Of a stretch of DNA of 64,000 nt, positions 32,369 to 44,065 are shown one piece after another; position 1 is the first letter of the stretch, and each line of letters starts with the position of its first letter. Made by a program: the position numbers and the translations under genes. The notes under the pieces are model-generated. The model was not told where the DNA came from, did no database searches, and saw nothing but the letters and a program-made list of their open reading frames with translations. The DNA is from Saturnia japonica (Eukaryota; Arthropoda; Insecta; Lepidoptera; Saturniidae), in NCBI GenBank assembly GCA_033032175.1, contig CM065323.1, positions 2,294,001 to 2,358,000 on the forward strand. Direction: 5' to 3'.

Positions 32369-34236
32369 TTGTCTCCTCAAACGAAATATTTGCAACAAAG
32401 TTTTCTGTCAGTGTGTCGTTTTATCCCCTCTGACCTATGCTCGAGACGTTGATTGATGCACGCAGACTTACGAGAATGAAAACGTATCTCTCGCGAATGC
32501 ATTTGAATCTTTGTTTATCACTTTTTATTATTTCCCTAAGGGGTTTTTTCTTGAATTAGGTACTGCGTTGGGCGTGGTAAATGAATCGTTTAAAGTCTGG
32601 TTGCGTATGTCTATTTAATAACAGCTTCATGTGGGGGGTAGTTAATAAACAACGATTACACCTGTGCAACAACTTTTATACCTACTATTGCACATATGCA
32701 CACATACTTAAACCCAATCACTGTCAACGCCTCAACTCCATTAGTTCTTCGTCACAATTAATAATTATCACATCATTTTAAAGATTATGTTTCCCGCTAT
32801 TGACCAAACATCGACAAATGTTATCATAAAAAAAAAACATAAAAACATTTTCATTAGAAATGGCCTTTCTCGATGCTAATGAAAAAAAGTTGGCCGTCAC
32901 TGGACGCCCGGCAGATTTGAAACATCTTAGTAAATATTAAAAAAGTCACTGTGAAGATGTTTGTTTTATTACTGTGTATGGTGGCCGCGATCCCAACCAG
33001 CCGCTTTTAATGTATCCATGTTTTAATATAAATTTTTGGAATGATCCAGTCTGTGTATTAATAAAAACGAACTCGGCTCCACACCGCTAACGTTGGCTAA
33101 AGCGTCGCCACGCAAACATCCGTGGAACATTGGATCCAACAATCGGACTGAGATGCCATAATAGATGTTTCATATAAAATATATTCAAGGCACTATATGT
33201 TCAAAATCCGTAAGTAACATAAGAACTGTGAAATGGTTTATATTCTAAAATATGCGAAATATAGTATGATTTACATAAACAATAACATTCAAAAATCATA
33301 CAAAAATCCCACAACGTGCATATAGAAGTATTCATTTTAAAAATTAAAGGCGCATATTTTTACAGTTTTACTATAATAAAAAATCTTGCGTAACAAACTA
33401 ATAACGTTGTACCGTGAGGAATGAATAGTCCCTAAAATATTCAGACCCAATTAGATCTGCAATCGAGCGGTGAGCGGTTAATTTTATCTTCGCCGGAACG
33501 CGATAGTGGTCCTTTGTGGTTTGTATTTATTTACATATTCTTCTAATTTACATGAATAAAACTTTACCTGCTCTTTTTCTCTTTACATGTAACGTTATTG
33601 GTTTATTTATTTTGATATTCACTTGCAATTATTGAGTTTCATTTACATGCGGATGGACTTTTGCGTGATGAAATTAGATGACAGTTTTGCTGTTCAGTAT
33701 GAGCTATTTGTTTGTTATGCTGCAAGAATCAAATGACCGTGTATTTGTGCAGTTTTATTGGCTTAATTTTTTTTTGCGATTAGAGTATATGTTTTGACAA
33801 ACGTCTTGTGCAATGCAAACTATATGCTACATCTATGATGCAAATCATTGAAATAAATATTTGCAGAGACTAACGTTTTGCTCTTTTTCTTTTAAAACCT
33901 GTTATATGATTTAGCGACAGAACGAGACCGGTAAAGTAAATTTTCTTGACATCTATAAATTAAATCGATGAAATGAAAAACAGGTAATGGTTTTTATTAT
34001 ATATTCATAAGTTTGTGTAATACGTGTTGCATTTAAAGCTTGGTTATTGTTCGCAAGTGAAGTGGATTAGAATTACATGGACCATGAAAACTCCCTAGAA
34101 AATTCTAACAAGGTAGCCACCATCTTATTAGGATACTGAAATTATCATAAGACAGGACACTACATTTGCTTAATAATGGCAGTAATGGTCTTCAATAAAG
34201 AAGACTAGTTGCCAACTTAGGAAGAAGAAGAAAAAA
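32369..34236. other. Unassigned sequence
   Basis: No gene. A short stretch near 34098-34130 (AACAAGGTAGCCACCATCTT) resembles 54545-54570 (AACAAGAGAGCCACCATCTT), perhaps a small shared repeat. Confidence 0.3.
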
Positions 34237-34530
34237 TATAATAAGTAAGCTAGATAAAACGTGGTGTGAAATAAAATATAGTCACACGGATTGAGAAAGG
34301 GATGCTTAACTGGTTTGGGCATGTAGAGAGAATTAATGAAAGAAGAATTAATAAGCAAATTTATAAGACGAGTGAAGATCGCGTCAAGAGAACTCTAAAC
34401 GCCTAGCGTGCGTGAAAAGATTGATGAATGTTGAAGAACTGAAAGATGTTTTCCAGGATCGTAGCAAGCGGAAGGACGTGGCCTCTGCCTACTCCGTTGG
34501 GAGAGAGGCGTAATGTATGTTGTTACTGTT
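34237..34530 (+). pseudogene. RTE-like C-terminus and 3' tail, subfamily B
   Basis: Contains blocks for the protein end: CACACGGATTGAGAAAGGG, GGTTTGGGCATGTAGAGAG, then GTGAAAAGATTGATGAATG and AGCGGAAGGACGTGG, followed by GGGAGAGAGGCGTAATGTATG. The same order is seen at 47561-48035, 50945-51330 and 61625-61855. An internal deletion removes the middle, and frames are broken. The overlapping minus-strand frame at 34170-34358 is a shadow. Confidence 0.7.
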
Positions 34531-36119
34531 GTGGATAAAAAGTGTATGACGCAAATGAATCAGAAATTTAGTGGAATTTTGAATTACCAAAATGTAGATC
34601 ATGAATAAATAAGTAAATAATCTAGAGTTAGAGAGATGTTTGCTATGTAAATAGACGTACAACGTGCCTACATTTGTAGAATAATAGAGAGTATAACATG
34701 TACCATCAAAATGTTATTCTCTTTACAAAAACCTACAAACAAAAAGTCTTGTTTGTTTAGGATACAAGACAGCTTTCTGTACATACGCCGAGTTTGTTCG
34801 CGTGTCTGAAAAAACAACTTATTTCGCAATAACTATCAGCGTTATAAGGTCCGGTCCCTTGTCGCCGAGTCCGGTTAATATTTAAGCCATCCTATTCGCC
34901 GGTGCTCTGTAAATCTAACTTACCAGACCCTCGTCTGTCTCCTGTTTAATATACCGACTGATTTAGACAAAATAATTGCAATGTCTGTGGAAGAGATTTT
35001 TTTTTCGTCCTTTTTTATTGTTGTGGCCTTTTGACCATAAAATTTTAATTACTATATTAAGTGACGATACGGCCTAAGCCTTTCCATTACTTTGTAAAAA
35101 GCATTTTGCGCAAATTTACTTTTTGATGGACTCTTTCTTACCTCTTATGCCCTTCCGTTGTTTGTTTCTAAAATTATGCTACAATGAAAAAAAATGGTCC
35201 GTACTAATACCAAAGATTTTGTTAAAGCTAAACACCACTTTTCTTCAAAACCAAGATTTTTTACATTAAACTTGTAAAAGCAAACTATAATGCACATTAA
35301 TATATTGTTCAAACTTGAGTAAATAAAGTATATAAAGTTAAGAGTTATGTCACAAAGCTTCTTTTATTTATTTTTGTTTTTTTTTTTTTGCTAATTGTAT
35401 AATTAAGTACTTATTTAACTTGTAACTTACGGCCTTTGTAGTGATAAATCTCGATATATTACTTTTAAGGCACATAAAACACAAGAGATTTTAAGCTTGA
35501 GGTTGTTTACTAGGCAACCATATATCCATTACTATAATAAAGTAGTTTTATGAAAAGATCTGATTCAATATAGGATCTCTATCTTTTTCGAAGCTGTCTC
35601 CCAGCGAGCTACAGTTTTGATTGTTTTAAAATAAAACGTTCTTTCCCTTCTTGATACTGGCATTCAGTATTATTATAATGGTGATGAATACTTCAACGAT
35701 AAGTTATAGACCGATTTACAAGCGCAAGGTAACTTAAAATAACAGCTAATTAATATACATACTGCATGAGTGTTGTATTGTAAATATAGATTGCCGCGTC
35801 CATAAGTTATGTTTCTTATTTCTTTTTAGTGCTGTATCTGCAATAAATATATTATATTCTTTCTTTATTTTCTTTTATATCACTAATTCAGAAATAAATG
35901 AGAAATTGACGCTTCATTCGTGTTTTTCTTCTAGAAACTTAGAACAATTAAATCTTTAATATTCATATAGATCTCTTTGTTGGGCGAACTAATTGAATTG
36001 AAGTCTGAAGAATGTTCGGCAGCACATACAGACGCATGAGGTGCTCTAATGTTATCTACATTTCTTTGACATGTTTTTAAATATCATTTAAGTACCAGAA
36101 TGACAAATTTCGACTCGAT
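34531..36119. other. Unassigned AT-rich sequence
   Basis: T run near 35377-35391. No frame above 60 codons. Nothing recognised. Confidence 0.35.
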
Positions 36120-36340
36120 TACACCTGTGAAAAATAATCACATATATTTGTTATATAGAAAAAGTTGATAATCTTCAAACGACTGAACAAATTTTCTTGA
36201 AGAACAAGTAGAATACGTTACCTTTCAAAGAAAAAAACTTAATCGAAATCGGTTCAGCCGTTTGGGAGCTTACGATGCCACAGACAGATACACAGATACA
36301 TACAAACTTATAACACTCCTCTTTTTGTTACGAGGCGAAA
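36120..36340 (-). repeat. Interspersed repeat family G, copy 1
   Basis: Minus strand: CAAAAAGAGGAG, GGCATCGTAAGCTCCC, TTTGAAAGGTAACG, AAATTTGTTCAGTCGTTTG, AAGATTATCAAC. The matching plus-strand copy at 39826-39985 has AAAAAGAGGGCTGGCATCG, GTCTGAAAGGTGAC, TTTGTTCAGCCGTTTC and AAGATTATCAGC. Noncoding. Confidence 0.6.
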
Positions 36341-36717
36341 AAAGCAGGTTAACAAGATGCCTATAACAATTGTTTTTATTAAAAAAACAAAACTGATCGA
36401 ACTAGATATCCCTCAGAGGAGACATTTTAAGTTGAATGTTAAAGTATATAATTGAATTAATATTGAAACTAAGTTTTAACAATATATTGCCAAGTAAATT
36501 GCTCCCAGAATTATTTAAAAGATGCTCGAAATATTCTTAACATAAATATTATTAGAAAAGCTCTTAAAAAGAATGTTTCCCAAGAATTATTTAAACGTGT
36601 TAACATCTATAACTTTGTAGACAATTTCTATATCGTGTACATAAATAGAAAACTTATTTTGTTCGGAAAAAATATGGTAATAGTGGAACTGTAACTGTAA
36701 AGGAAGTTCTTTATAAA

Positions 36718-36815
36718 TGCCACTTGCAATCTTCTTTCATCCAATTCTTTCGCTGCCCAGCACTCAGATCCCTACGTCAAGACAGGTCTTATAATGCTAA
36801 GAGGTTTCGTATCAA
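36718..36815 (-). pseudogene. RTE-like fragment, subfamily A
   Basis: Minus strand frame: RPVLT, a stop at the position of Y, GSECWAAKELDERRLQVA. The motif YG-E-W-A after the polymerase core is typical of RTE-like elements, and the second half matches AKKWMKEDYM-like context at 38.65 kb. About 30 codons remain. Confidence 0.6.
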
Positions 36816-38344
36816 AAATTTTAACACGGGTAAAACCACGGGGCACAGATATAAATTAGCTTTTCCTAAGGGATTGGACATGACATTAGTGTTTGTATCC
36901 TGACCACCATACAACAGATGTCACTGCAAATGCAACCGGTGCAAAGAGTGTACATTCAATAACTAACCAAGCTGTTAGAAGTTTGTACCCGAATGGATGA
37001 CGTAACAGCGAATTTATTTCGGTTTATCGTGTTTTGGGATCAGCCAGTATACATATATCCAGTAGCTGAGATACATAACAACGATGACCGTCCATGGATA
37101 CCAATATCTTAGTTGTCAGCGTTTTTTTGAATAACTATTCAGATTACCATTAGGTAAAAAATAATCTAAAAGGTAGGCGTTATTGCCTAATTCGTATTGA
37201 CGGTGAATGGCTTTTTGTTGAAACTGAAAGAAACTGTTCTATCAACTAATAACTAAACTAATAATTAAAAAAAAATCCAATTGGAGGCTTACGGGACAAG
37301 TAAAACCAGCCACACACACTGCGATCTAGCGGAGAAGTCTACCTGTGCGTTTGCAGGTAGACCGGAGCATATATTGGAATAGAGGTGTTTTTTTTAACCC
37401 TCGCAGATGACCGATGTCAAATCGAAAATAATTTTTTTCCTGACCTTACTGTTAATCTAAGGGGCCCAATCCAAAAACAGTTCCGCTGATGGCTCCAACA
37501 GCTTTACTGGGCTTGGCGAGCGCTTAAGGCACTAAGTCGCGATCTGACTGATTCCCTATCCGTAAAATTCGAGTTAAACTAACATATACATATGTACATG
37601 TTCCCTGCCTCCTGGGAGGAAGGAAGAGAACATGTGTATGAGTATTTAGCGATCCGAAAGTATTTCTAAACTAGCTAGTATAAAAAAAGAAAAAAAGGTC
37701 CCTTACAAAACCTATGTACCTGTGTAGTGTGCATGTATGCACATATTTGTGTAATGTTGTATGTGAGTCGCTAAGTGATGCACGTGCAATGTCACTTGTA
37801 TCGCGCGAGTGGCTGCTAGACTCAAGGGCTTCACAGCGAGGAATGGACCTAGGCTTGAGTTGCCGCTAGAGAGGGTGGACGTGGAGGGTGTACGGGAGCG
37901 AAATTGACCGTCCGTCCTCTGTAGAGATCGGTGGTTACGCGGGCGTGGGTTTATCACTGTACCTACTGTGAACTTTTCCATGTGTAGGTGTCTATACACG
38001 ACACGACGTGCGGTCGACTAGTGCAGGCATGCTTGTACAGATAAACCTCTCTGGTATATCGCAGCGTGTATGGCTGTCGTTACAGAAATACATTTTAAAA
38101 TTCAATGAAACAAAAGTTATTATTACTCGTATTATACTATTAGAATCATTTGGATCAATTTCACAATTTAACTTTCTGAATGTAAATTAAAGGTTGAGGC
38201 TATTAACTTTTAAAGAAATTTTTCTCTCACAATTTGATCACATTTTATCAATATTTGATTTAATATACTTTTTCTTATCCTAATTTTAGGATAATTCTAG
38301 GATTTTAGGATCCTAACTAAATTAAGCACAAAATGATTTCTTCT
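36816..38344. other. Unassigned; GC-richer 95-codon frame
   Basis: A minus-strand frame at 37712-37999 lies in the most GC-balanced stretch of this interval (37780-37960). It is rich in S, T, R and H and has no domain I recognise. CATGTTCCCTGCCTCCTGGG ... GAACATG at 37598-37636 can fold into a hairpin and is shared with 2178-2205. No gene is called. Confidence 0.25.
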
Positions 38345-38705
38345 TCCACTTTTCTCTATCACCTGTTTTATGAACATGATTCCTTACAGAATCCAGTTAT
38401 ACCTTCTTCGGTTTTCCTTTACTGCTATATTCACCTTCATACTTAACAGTCTTCTAGTTATGTAACCTTCATGCCTTCTAATGACATGTCCATACCACGG
38501 TAGCTTGTAATCTCTCAAGTTCTCTGTGACTAGTTCTTTTTTCATACTTCCCCTGATATACTCATTCATAATCTTATCAATTCTAGTTACACTACACATC
38601 CATCTTAACATTAACACACATTACATGTTAACATGTAATCTTCTTTCATCCATTTCTTTCGTTGTCGCTCAGCCTTATACATCAAAATAATAGGTGTAAA
38701 CGACG
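38345..38705 (-). pseudogene. RTE-like endonuclease-reverse transcriptase C-terminus, subfamily A
   Basis: The 77-codon minus-strand frame (38384-38617) reads MLRWMCSVTRIDKIMNEYIR, GSMKKELVTENLRDYK, WYGHVIRRHEGYITRRLLSM. This is the familiar C-terminus of lepidopteran RTE elements (MLRWMCGVTR-DKIRNEYIRGS ... WYGHVMRR), downstream of the reverse-transcriptase domain. A duplicated TTAACATGTAA region at 38623-38640 interrupts the upstream frame. Only the end is left, with no polymerase or endonuclease domain. Confidence 0.85.
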
Positions 38706-38779
38706 CGCTCATATTTTATTATAAACTCTTTCTATATTTTTAAATAACCTAAGTATAAGTACCAGCGTATGCGTTTAAT

Positions 38780-39208
38780 ATGATAGCGGGACACTTGCAA
38801 CTCCACGGTCAGTCTGCATGCATAGCGCGGCGACATAGCACGTCGCCTAAATCGCCTATTTTTTTCTGTCGAGTAACAGGTAGGTTTATCATAAAAAAAT
38901 ACGAAGGTTACGTACGACCGCAAGCTATCTTACTACAAACTGAATCGACTACTGTTAACAAGTGTCAGTTTTGCCGCTCATTGCAATATCATAAATTGCC
39001 TGATTGTAAACAATTTAAGAAAGCGTTACGTAAGGTACGGTGGCTACATGTTAAGCGCAATGGTATATGCTTTTATAAACGATTCCCTAAGTTCAAGGGC
39101 ATTCGAGGTTCATATGATACCTGTCACCATTTCATCCAGCCTGCATTTATCCTATTTTTCACATCCCGGTCAATCGCACCGTTGTTTTGGATTAATGAAC
39201 CGATGTAA
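38780..39208 (+). pseudogene. BEL/Pao-like Gag zinc-knuckle remnant
   Basis: A 142-codon frame. Residues 62-76 give CQFC, H71 and C76 (C-x2-C-x5-H-x4-C), followed by KQFKKALRKVRWLHVKRNGI and C97-F98. This matches the CxxC...HxxxxCxxFKxxxxxxRxxxVKxxxxCFxC signature between Gag and the aspartic protease in BEL/Pao elements. The second knuckle is eroded (CFYK where CF-C is expected). Residues 1-60 show no domain. No protease, polymerase or LTR is nearby, so it is an isolated fragment. Confidence 0.6.
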
Positions 39209-39294
39209 CGAAAATTGGAACAGGATGGTAGGTACACCATTTAAGGGTATATGAGAAAAACTGAATGGGCCACTGAAGTTTCAGAATAAATATT

Positions 39295-39585
39295 CAGTTA
39301 TTGTTCTACTAATTTTTACTACATGTTCCAGCTGAAAATCAGCGCTAAGTGCTGCGTGGTATTTCAGCATATGCTGACCTGAACGCCTTTTCATAATGAC
39401 GAGACGCACTGTTAGTGCATATTGTTAATTATTATGCTTTATATATACGTATTGTCTTATTTGTATTTTAGATATTATTTAATGTCTTTATGTTAGTAAT
39501 TTCTTGTTTATGTTCATGTTAAATCTGTATCACTATGTCTTATTCTCTTTGAATAAATGAATTTTTCATTCTTTAATTTTCAGTC
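39295..39585 (+). repeat. Probable LINE 3' untranslated end
   Basis: From AGCTGAAAATCAGCGC, through a GCATATGCTGA palindrome, to TTTGAATAAATGAATTTTTC at 39547-39567, this has the layout of a LINE 3' end with a polyadenylation-like AATAAA near the terminus. No coding part remains. The family is uncertain. Confidence 0.4.
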
Positions 39586-39825
39586 GAATGTTCTCGAGTT
39601 TTTATGTATTTAACTTAATATACTTATTTGAAAATATTTTGCAGCTTTTACGCCACTCTATGAGAGTAATAATTAAATTTAGCGATGTCTCCCTAAAGTG
39701 GCCTTTTAGAGCTGTGTAATTAAGAATTTCTCTTCGTTACCTCACACCAGAGTTGTAATTAAGTACACGTTCTAAGATAAGTTACTTCTCAAATGATTCT
39801 AACATTGATTTTCATTTTTTAAATT

Positions 39826-39985
39826 TTTTTACCCCCCATACAAAAAGAGGGCTGGCATCGTAGCTTATAAACTGTTGAACTGATTTTAATCTAGTTTTTT
39901 TTTGTCTGAAAGGTGACTAGATAGTTCTTAGCTATGATTAAAGGAAATTTGTTCAGCCGTTTCAAGATTATCAGCTCTTTTAAAG
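39826..39985 (+). repeat. Interspersed repeat family G, copy 2
   Basis: Plus-strand counterpart of 36120-36340, as judged by ordered shared blocks (GGCATCGTA, GAAAGGTGAC, TTTGTTCAGCCGTTTC). The outer part of copy 1 is missing. Confidence 0.6.
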
Positions 39986-40534
39986 TTGATAAATAGATGT
40001 GAGCATTTTCAACAGGTCTAATTGAGCCATAGAAGAGGTATTCTGTTACTTAAATGATATTAGAAAAACTTTAACCTGATGCTGTAGCGTTATCTGGAAT
40101 CTGTAGGATACTTAACTTCTCACCAACTTACAGTAGGGGCTTACTTGTTTAGGCTCATTGTAATGGTCTCAATGAATAGGTTACTTACGTTGGTTTATTT
40201 TCAATTTTTATTATTTATATAAAATCTACAGATATCATATCTAATTTGAATATAATTTATTGCATAATAAACCTTTTAACAGGTTTAAATTTCGATTTTA
40301 ATTTAACTAAACTTCAGTTAGCTGTATTGTTACATAATATTATGTATGTTATAATGTGGCGTGCTTTAGTTGGAGATGCAGTTTATCTCTAACACTAAAA
40401 CATTTCTTTATTACGATTATGATAATATTAATGTACCAGTATTGAAAGCCTGCAAATAATTACATACAGAATTTTAGTTAATATATTTGCTGTTTTTGAA
40501 CTTCATTAATATTAATTAGTCACTGGTTCTTCAG
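39986..40534. other. Unassigned AT-rich sequence
   Basis: No frame, palindrome or repeat recognised. Confidence 0.35.
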
Positions 40535-40845
40535 CTATTACCGAATAAGAATCTCGAGGCACTGAAGCTAAACTTATTTTCTGGTATACCCTGATTAAAA
40601 CCCGTCACATTGATTTATGCAATTATATCCAGTACGATAATCGACCAATATAATTTTACCCATTAGCTTTTTTTTGGTTTATAAGTTATTATGATGAGGA
40701 ATACTAATATCCTGACAGTCGGTTCTGTTCTTCCTCATATTTCCAGGTCGAGTATACTAATAATACTTAGCCAATAGACCACCTTTAGTAAGTGACGGTA
40801 CAGCAAGCAATTTTTCGCCTTCACCATATTATAGTATATTTAAAA
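40535..40845 (+). repeat. Unknown repeat, left member of an inverted pair
   Basis: Blocks in order: AATCTCGAGGCACTGAAGCT, TCTGGTATACCCTG, CATTGATTTATGC, TTTTACCCATTAGC, TTATGATGAGGAATACTA, CTGTTCTTCCTC, CAATAGACCACCTTTAGTAA, TTTTTCGCCTTCACC. All recur inverted at 45945-46232. Homology stops sharply after ACCATATTAT at both inner ends. No frame is shared. Confidence 0.75.
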
Positions 40846-41868
40846 TTGTATAAAATATAGGGTTTTCAATAAATATTCTTGCAGAACGAATCAAAGTATC
40901 AAAGAAAACGGTAAATTTTGTGTATAATATTATATATTGAACATTTCGAACTACCCTTTGACTTTAATATTTTTGGTCCAGTTTTAAAAGTATGTTGTGT
41001 TTATGAAACTCTTTATAAGTATGGTAAATGGCTTTTACCAAGTTTTTGAGTAATAAAACTCTTAGTTGCAGTAATTGCCCCGAGTGTGTAAAATATATCG
41101 ATAAAGTTCTTAAAGCATTTCTACTAAATAACAAATATGTATTATGTGTTTAACTTGCTGTGTAAAAAATACATTGTTTATATGCTATCTCCTTTATAAA
41201 GTATTATTTATTAAACAAATTTTGGTACCTAAATTTATATAAAAGTTATTGCCAAAATCTTCTAAAATTCGTCCCTGTGCCAAACCAACTGATTTACCGT
41301 TCGAATTAAGGGAGGCACGAATAAAAAAGGACTAGGCTTTTTTATAAATGAAAAAAGGACAGAATTATTTCGCTGCAGTTAATTTAAACTCTATCCCTTA
41401 TCGTTCAACTCTATTAATTCAAATTTAAAACTTGGTTCTCGACAAGTTTATAGTGAAGGCTGTAACAATTTATTTATTTACTTTATGTTGAGTTCTTTAC
41501 TTTGAGTCACCTTAGAGAGTCCCGTACTTAAGGCCATTATTTAACGCTTACGCAACACAAAAACATGTTATGATTGACGGTCTTGGAAATAATTTTATAC
41601 ATTTGTTATTTATATTTCAAGGGAATTAGTTAGGTTCTTGTATTTTATAAATTTGTTTGTTAAAATATCTATTATTCTACGATCGTTTTAGGTTTCATTT
41701 CGGCATTGAATACTATTTATAATTTTAATTGTATTCTGGAATAATATTCTCTTTAATTATTGTTTGTTTACTTTTAGGTTTGACAGGGATGACATTCTCT
41801 GTTATTGATAGTTATATATCATGCGCATTTAAAATTAATAATTATATTTTAGTTTCTTTTAACAATCT
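40846..41868. other. Unassigned AT-rich sequence
   Basis: Interior of the inverted pair. No frame above 60 codons and no element recognised. Confidence 0.35.
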
Positions 41869-41895
41869 TGAATTTCGAGCTTGGGGCCATCGCTA
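41869..41895 (+). mobile_element. Helitron-like 3' end fragment, copy d
   Basis: GAATTTCGAGCTTGGGGCC and CATCGCTAG followed by T match the last 27 bases of the 7376, 21462 and 25954 elements. No upstream homology is seen, so it is a severely truncated copy or an end captured by another element. Confidence 0.55.
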
Positions 41896-41954
41896 GTTGT
41901 AATTAATTCTATTTCATATTCACGTTAATCACAAATAGTCTAGACTTTTGTGCT

Positions 41955-42065
41955 GAGGCGGTTGCTTGAAGCGATGGTTCCTGGTTCGAGTCTGCATTGA
42001 GCCGATCAACCAAGATCACGAGATCCTGGTTAGTTGTCTCGACACGGAGCTGTCTGTCGCTGTGG
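41955..42065. other. tRNA-like B-box, unassigned
   Basis: TGGTTCGAGTCTG at about 41981-41993 resembles a pol III B-box, with a poor A-box upstream. The remainder does not fold as a tRNA and matches neither SINE family here. Possibly a third SINE type. Confidence 0.25.
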
Positions 42066-42226
42066 ACATACTGAATTGTGTCATTGTGAGGTGGACATTC
42101 AGGAGGCCTGTTAAGGACTCTATTTTCAGAGCTAATTTTTTATACGGTATTGTAAACATTTGTTATTAAAATTCTATAGGATGTGTTGGTCATAGTTGAT
42201 ATTATATTAAAAAAATTTAAAATTTA

Positions 42227-42508
42227 CTTTTCTCAAACATGCATGGAAATATTGTCATTATTTTCAAAAAAAGAACAAGTGAAATATTAAATTTACGGAC
42301 ATACCAAGAACGATAAAAGAGGTTCAATCAAAGAGTATTTAATAACCACAGCACGCCGTTTCATACAACATTGCTGGAGCGTTGTAATGTTCCAAATTCG
42401 AAAAAACGCTCCTGCAATGGATTTGATTTTCTTTGTCCGTAAAATCGATACTTCGCGTGTTCTTTTTTCAAAAATAATGACATTATTTCCATGCAAGTTT
42501 GAGAAAAG
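42227..42508. mobile_element. 282-bp long-hairpin MITE
   Basis: CTTTTCTCAAACATGCATGG at 42227-42246 is mirrored by CCATGCAAGTTTGAGAAAAG at 42489-42508. Complementarity continues inward for about 75 bases, with TGTCATTATTTT, AAAGAACA and TTTACGGACA blocks on both arms. A nested inner hairpin joins CATTGCTGGAGCG to CGCTCCTGCAATG. Overlapping frames on both strands (42293-42511, 42387-42575) are by-products. No exact target duplication is evident, so the superfamily is open. Confidence 0.75.
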
Positions 42509-43041
42509 CATTATATATGTCTCGGCGGAAATGGCAATTGCCTATTTCACGGCCTTTGCAATAATGTACTATTGATAGATGTATATCTATATATCTTGAA
42601 ATATATATGTATTTAATTTATCTTTACCTTCATTTCATATTCCTTTTTTTATGCAAATATCTCTTCCAAATCTTAGTTAATTAATTGTCTACATACGACA
42701 AACGCTTTATCTTTTTTTAACCTGTCAGTATTGACGTACTTTCGATATAATCGATAATTGTCAGGTACTCCAAATAAAATACGTGAAGGTAATTACGCCG
42801 ATGTAATTATAAAGGTTAAAGGTAAAAAAGCAGAGATTAAACTAATTAGCTATTGAAAGGGGTTTCGTTCGCGTTGATGTTAAAAGATTGAATTTTGTAT
42901 AAATCTGTCTGTACCAAAGAATAATGTCTAGGCTATTTAATTCCAAGCAAAGTGTGCATTGTTTATAAACTCTGTATATATAGATAGATTATCACCCAGA
43001 CAAACATCTAGTAAGCATATTTATCAATAGTCTGATCTATA
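42509..43041. other. Unassigned AT-rich sequence
   Basis: Short TATATA stretches only. Confidence 0.35.
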
Positions 43042-43246
43042 CCTCATTAGCTTAGTGGTCGTAAGCGCGACTGCTATGTTCGAGGTCCTGGGTTCGATTC
43101 CCAGGTCGAGCAAAGTGTTATTGGGTTTTTCTATGAAATTCTCAGTAGCAGCTCGGAGACTGGCTTTGTGCCCGATTAATGGCAATAGGCTCGCCCCATA
43201 TAACATGGGACCTAAAAACATACCCGGTGACTTGTGGATGAACATA
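43042..43246 (+). repeat. SINE family 1, 3'-truncated copy
   Basis: The head CCTCATTAGCTTAGTGGTCG, B-box GGTTCGATTCC (43091-43101), body with GGCAATAGGCTCGCCCC and GGGACCTAAAAACATACCC match the copies at 12319 and 53338. The GTACACCTCTGCC tail is gone. Frames on both strands (43024-43287, 43055-43303) are shadows of it. Confidence 0.8.
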
Positions 43247-44065
43247 AGTTCGAAAACCGATTTCATAAAGTCTAATATACTGACCAATGATATTATATAC
43301 TGACTTTATAATCAACTTATATCAAGTGAAATTTATTATTTAAGTATTTTGTCTGAGCACGTCGTGTTCATCTTTAACTATAACAACAGTAGGTGTGCAG
43401 TCTATCGTTCTCCCTTCCTGTACTCGTTTACAACTTGCCAGACTACTTGGCATTCATGGCCACTACTCCGCTTCTTAGGGCTTACGTAAAATTATCTCAC
43501 ATAACCTATAACCTTCCCAAATAATTCATCTATAAAATGCAAAAAGAATTTTTCAAATCGGACTGTTACTTCCAGAGATTACATTCCACATACACACAAA
43601 CTCACAAAATTCAAACACTTTCTTTAAATTATTATTAATATAGTATAATATACTAAAGGTATAACAAAAAACGTAACTTTTGTTGTTTTATCGTAAAACA
43701 TTGTAATATCGATACTGGCAATCAATTGTGGACTGAATGTATCCGCTGGTATTAATACAATATTGAATGTATCAAAGATTAATTAATTACGTAAAAATCC
43801 TGTATTTATGCACTTCATGAATACACTACGCATTTTGTTTGTTATATGTAAAAAAATATATAAGTACAAAAATACTGTTACAACCTGTTAAAGTCCTTTT
43901 TTCGAACACTACAGAAATATCTGAAAATCAACAATTCAGTACAAAAATTGAGTATAAATTCGGGGGTAAGATAAGACGTCACGGTCGCGTGGAATACACA
44001 CACACATTGAAAACTTATTGATTCAATTATGTTAGCTAACAAACGATAAAAAAAATTTGCCTACA
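43247..44065. other. Unassigned AT-rich sequence
   Basis: Lies between the SINE and the LINE pseudogene. A 60-codon frame at 43839-44021 is unrecognised. Confidence 0.35.

Noticed and set aside
42293..42575. Overlapping frames on both strands as small genes
   Set aside because: They lie in the long inverted repeat of a MITE, which makes both strands look alike.
43042..43112. Possible functional tRNA gene
   Set aside because: A- and B-boxes are present but the 5' and 3' ends do not pair into an acceptor stem, and the sequence continues into a SINE body found elsewhere in the window.
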